Origin: Pontibacter arcticus
GTDB taxonomy: Bacteria > Bacteroidota > Bacteroidia > Cytophagales > Hymenobacteraceae
DNA: 64,000 nt
Assembly (NCBI RefSeq): GCF_003284895.1
Contig: NZ_QMDV01000001.1
Location: 833,080 to 897,079 of the forward strand
Direction of reading: 5' to 3'
Under the pieces are notes generated by a model. The model saw only the letters and a program-made list of their open reading frames with translations. It did no database searches and was not told where the DNA came from. Shown one piece after another: positions 61,825 through 64,000 of this stretch. Each line of letters opens with the position of its first letter. Position 1 is the first letter of the stretch. A program made the translations under genes and the position numbers.

Positions 61825-62025
61825 ATGACGTTAAAAATTGCGCATATCTGGCACGCTATCAATAAGATCCTGACTCTTATTAATGTGATATTGTTTGGCA
61901 TCGTAACCGGCAATGTACTTGGGGTTAAAGCTACCCAGGAGAAAAACATTCCTGTTATAGCCAATGTGCTCTTACTGCTAGTTCTGGGGTTAGGCTTGTT
62001 TGCTGCAATTTATTCTTTCAGGTAA
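61825..62025 (+). CDS. Two-helix small membrane protein, 66 aa
   Basis: Two hydrophobic segments (about 15-33 and 43-62) around a short charged loop (KATQEKNIP) and a basic start (MTLKIAHIWHAINKIL). No family was recognised. It is followed 25 bases later by a strong terminator, which supports a real transcription unit. Function unknown. Confidence 0.55.
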   Translation: MTLKIAHIWHAINKILTLINVILFGIVTGNVLGVKATQEKNIPVIANVLLLLVLGLGLFAAIYSFR

Positions 62026-62050
62026 GGCTTTCTTAGATAGACCAAATAAT

Positions 62051-62089
62051 AAAAAAGCCCCGGCAGTTTATACTTGCCGGGGCTTTTTT
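62051..62089. terminator. Bidirectional terminator with TATACTT in the loop
   Basis: AAAAAAGCCCCGGCA (62051-62065) pairs with TGCCGGGGCTTTTTT (62075-62089); the nine-base loop GTTTATACT plus the first stem base gives TATACTT. It serves the 66-aa gene and the convergent GH3 gene. Confidence 0.92.
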
Positions 62090-62124
62090 ACTTTAACTCG
62101 TCACTCAGAACGCTTAACTCAGAA

Positions 62125-63645
62125 CTAACTCAGTCCGTTTACCTGCATAATTTCTTCGAGGTACTCTCTGGAGTTGCTTAACCTTGGCACTTTGTTCTGC
62201 CCGCCCAGCTTGCCTTTGTGGCGCAGCCAGTTTGTAAACGTGCCTGGCTGTGTGGCGTGCACGATCGGCTCCTGCAGGGCAATATCCTGCTGGCGTTTGG
62301 CATCATAATCTGAGTTAATCTCCCGTAAGGTTTCATCTAATACCTGTGTGAAACGGGCCAGGTTATCTGGTGCTTTTTCAAACTCGATCAGCCACTCGTG
62401 GCCACCGCGTTTGCCGCTTTCCATAAAAACGGGTGCCGCCGTAAAATTAGTGATGATAGCGCCGGTTTGCTGCGAAGCTCTGGTAATAGCCTCTTCGGCA
62501 TTCTCAACAATTACTTCTTCGCCAAACGCGTTGATGAAGTGTTTTGTACGTCCGGAAATTTTAATTCTGTAAGGATCTATACTTGTAAACCGGATGGTAT
62601 CGCCGATTTTGTAGCGCCACAGGCCCGCATTAGTCGAAATAACCAGTGCATAGTTCTTGCCTACTTCTACCTGGTCCAGTGTCAGGGTTGTGGGTTGCTC
62701 GGCTTCAAACTGGTCCATGGGGATAAACTCGTAATAAACGCCATAATCCAGCATCAGCAACATTTCATCTTCTGTATCGCGCTGGTCCTGTATCCCGAAA
62801 AAGCCTTCGGAAGCATTGTATACTTCCATATAATGCATTTTATCGGTCGGGATAATTTCTTTGAACAGTTGGCGGTACGGGCCAAAAGCTACAGCGCCGT
62901 GCGTGAACAACTCCAGGTTAGGCCATACTTCGGTAATGTCTTTTTTGCCTGTAACTTCCAGAATGCGCTTAAACAAAAGGTAGGTCCAGGTGGGTACGCC
63001 GCTCATGCTGGTTACATTCTCGTTCACGGTTAGCTCCACCATCTTCTCTATCTTCTCATCCCATTTATCCATGAGCGCCACTTTTAGCGGAGGCGTACGC
63101 ATGGCTTCGGCCCAGATAGGCAGGTTCTGCATAATTACTGCCGATACATCGCCACAGGACACTTTTGCATTATACTCGCTGGGGCGATGGCTGCCGCCAA
63201 TAGAAAGGCCTTTGCCCGTAAATAGTTTGGTATCCGGGTAATTATTAACGTAGATCGACAGCATATCTTTGCCGCCTTTGTAATGGCAGTCTTCCAAGGA
63301 CTCGGGGCTTACCGGAATATACTTGCTGCGCGCATTAGTGGTACCTGATGATTTGGCATACCAGTCTATCTTCGTAGGCCAAAGTATGTTTTGCTCCCCT
63401 TTCAGGCCGCGTTCTATGTATGGAAAAAGGTCTTCGTACGTAGAAATGGGCACCCGTTCCTGAAATTCGCGCACAGAAAGGGTATCGCCGTAGCCATACT
63501 TTTTACCCCACTCTGTTCCCTTTGCTGTATGCAGCAGGTTCTGAAAAAGCTCCTGCTGTACATCATGCGGGTATTTGCGAAACAGGTCGATGTCGTGGAT
63601 CCGCTTTTTGATGACCCACGTTACGATTGAGTTTATTATTTCCAA
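62125..63645 (-). CDS. GH3-family acyl-adenylate/amido synthetase-like protein, 506 aa
   Basis: A member of the GH3 branch of the adenylate-forming (ANL) superfamily, best known in plants for conjugating amino acids to auxin and jasmonate. The ATP motif is seen as AKSSGTTNARSKYIPVS, with later GVPTWTYLLFKRILEV, YNASEGFFGIQDQ and LWRYKIGDTIRFTS segments and the C-terminal FGEEVIVENAEEAI region. Length fits bacterial GH3 (about 500). The acid and amine substrates are unknown; hormone function is not implied. No pathway partner is adjacent. Confidence 0.88.
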   Translation of the reverse strand: MEIINSIVTWVIKKRIHDIDLFRKYPHDVQQELFQNLLHTAKGTEWGKKYGYGDTLSVREFQERVPISTYEDLFPYIERGLKGEQNILWPTKIDWYAKSSGTTNARSKYIPVSPESLEDCHYKGGKDMLSIYVNNYPDTKLFTGKGLSIGGSHRPSEYNAKVSCGDVSAVIMQNLPIWAEAMRTPPLKVALMDKWDEKIEKMVELTVNENVTSMSGVPTWTYLLFKRILEVTGKKDITEVWPNLELFTHGAVAFGPYRQLFKEIIPTDKMHYMEVYNASEGFFGIQDQRDTEDEMLLMLDYGVYYEFIPMDQFEAEQPTTLTLDQVEVGKNYALVISTNAGLWRYKIGDTIRFTSIDPYRIKISGRTKHFINAFGEEVIVENAEEAITRASQQTGAIITNFTAAPVFMESGKRGGHEWLIEFEKAPDNLARFTQVLDETLREINSDYDAKRQQDIALQEPIVHATQPGTFTNWLRHKGKLGGQNKVPRLSNSREYLEEIMQVNGLS

Positions 63646-63783
63646 TTTGATTGTTGGTTGCTAATTGTTGATTGTTTGAGATTAACTCTTCTGGTTATCG
63701 TTCATCAGTTTGATCAGGCTTTTAACCATTTTTAGCAATTTTGTAGTATACAGAGCACTATTAAAAGGAATTATGCATAATTT

Positions 63784-64000
63784 CTATTCCTCTATCAAGT
63801 TGTGAGATTCTATTGTAACAATACCTGCATCTTTGCTTTCTAATTCTTTTATCAAATCCATAAAACATTCAACAGGAGCTGTGCCAAAATCAACAGTAAA
63901 TTTTAGTATGTTTTTCGACTGCTCAGGAATTGATACACTATGAATTGCTCCCGTTAATCCTTCATTATTCATTTTAAAGGTATCCTCTTCGTCAATCCAT
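63784..64000 (-). CDS. Fragment of an unrecognised gene, right edge
   Basis: The minus-strand frame runs open from the window edge to a stop at 63784, giving the C-terminal 72 or so residues (WIDEEDTFKMNNEGLTGAIH at its visible start). An ATG at 63972 could start a 62-aa protein, but the frame continues upstream past the edge without a stop, so a longer gene is likelier. The visible part is acidic and mixed alpha/beta (ILKFTVDFGTAPVECF, IVTIESHNLIEE). No family is recognised. Confidence 0.55.
   Translation of the reverse strand, partial: WIDEEDTFKMNNEGLTGAIHSVSIPEQSKNILKFTVDFGTAPVECFMDLIKELESKDAGIVTIESHNLIEE

Noticed and set aside
1-64000. CRISPR arrays or insertion sequences
   Set aside because: No regularly spaced direct repeats and no transposase-like ORF were seen; the short word AAGTATA is irregularly spaced.

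Overview
This window looks like a chromosomal segment of a Bacteroidota bacterium of the order Cytophagales, most likely Hymenobacteraceae (Pontibacter/Adhaeribacter-like). The grounds are moderate GC content, several promoters that fit the Bacteroidota TTTG-N19-TAnnTTTG pattern, few Shine-Dalgarno sequences, and families typical of the phylum: DUF4270, DUF4293, DUF4476, long NusB, long PurM, a PorE-like OmpA lipoprotein and a giant repeat protein of the type IX secretion kind. The genus is inference from remembered family distributions, not from a search.

Layout. 1-5756 (minus) is the N-terminal 1918 codons of a giant secreted repeat protein cut by the left edge, followed by about 630 AT-rich bases. 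6.4-10.1 kb: acetyltransferase, orphan sensor kinase, hemA. 10.4-13.9 kb: ArsR-type regulator, glutamate dehydrogenase-family enzyme, MscS channel. 14.2-22.2 kb: AsmA protein, tRNA-Val, then a long minus-strand operon nusB-ytxH-isocitrate dehydrogenase-DUF1573 lipoprotein-yajC-ybbR-coaE. 22.4-29.1 kb: leucine dehydrogenase-like enzyme and two half-size ABC exporters that look like the two halves of a heterodimer, with a TetR regulator and a GyrI-like protein between them. 29.2-36.3 kb: Cys/Met-metabolism PLP enzyme, truA, a nested palindromic repeat element, thiolase, small membrane and outer-membrane proteins, purM. 36.4-42 kb: beta-barrel protein, PorE-like protein, a two-gene Fe-S electron-transfer module. 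42-46.8 kb: tRNA-Phe, a 36-aa membrane ORF with a cysteine-free TlpA-like protein, a DnaJ-TPR protein, a holin-family/GGGP-synthase operon, an AraC regulator. 47-56 kb: acyl-CoA dehydrogenase, YugP protease, heptose adenylyltransferase, flippase-like protein, panD, panC, a one-domain glycogen-synthase-like protein, DUF4270 lipoprotein, glmS. 56.3-64 kb: 3-hydroxyacyl-CoA dehydrogenase-like protein, RidA, BrkB/YihY protein, gltX, small proteins, AIM24-like protein, a GH3-family enzyme and an edge fragment.

Most genes are housekeeping or conserved in the phylum. I saw no phage, CRISPR array, insertion sequence or defence island. The most unusual signal is not a gene. The heptamer AAGTATA (reverse TATACTT) occurs about 140 times by eye in these 64 kb, against roughly 10 expected from base composition. 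It lies on both strands, inside genes and between them, and repeatedly within or beside hairpin terminators and as inverted pairs. This resembles the behaviour of DNA-uptake or chromosome-organising words in other bacteria. Its function here is unknown.
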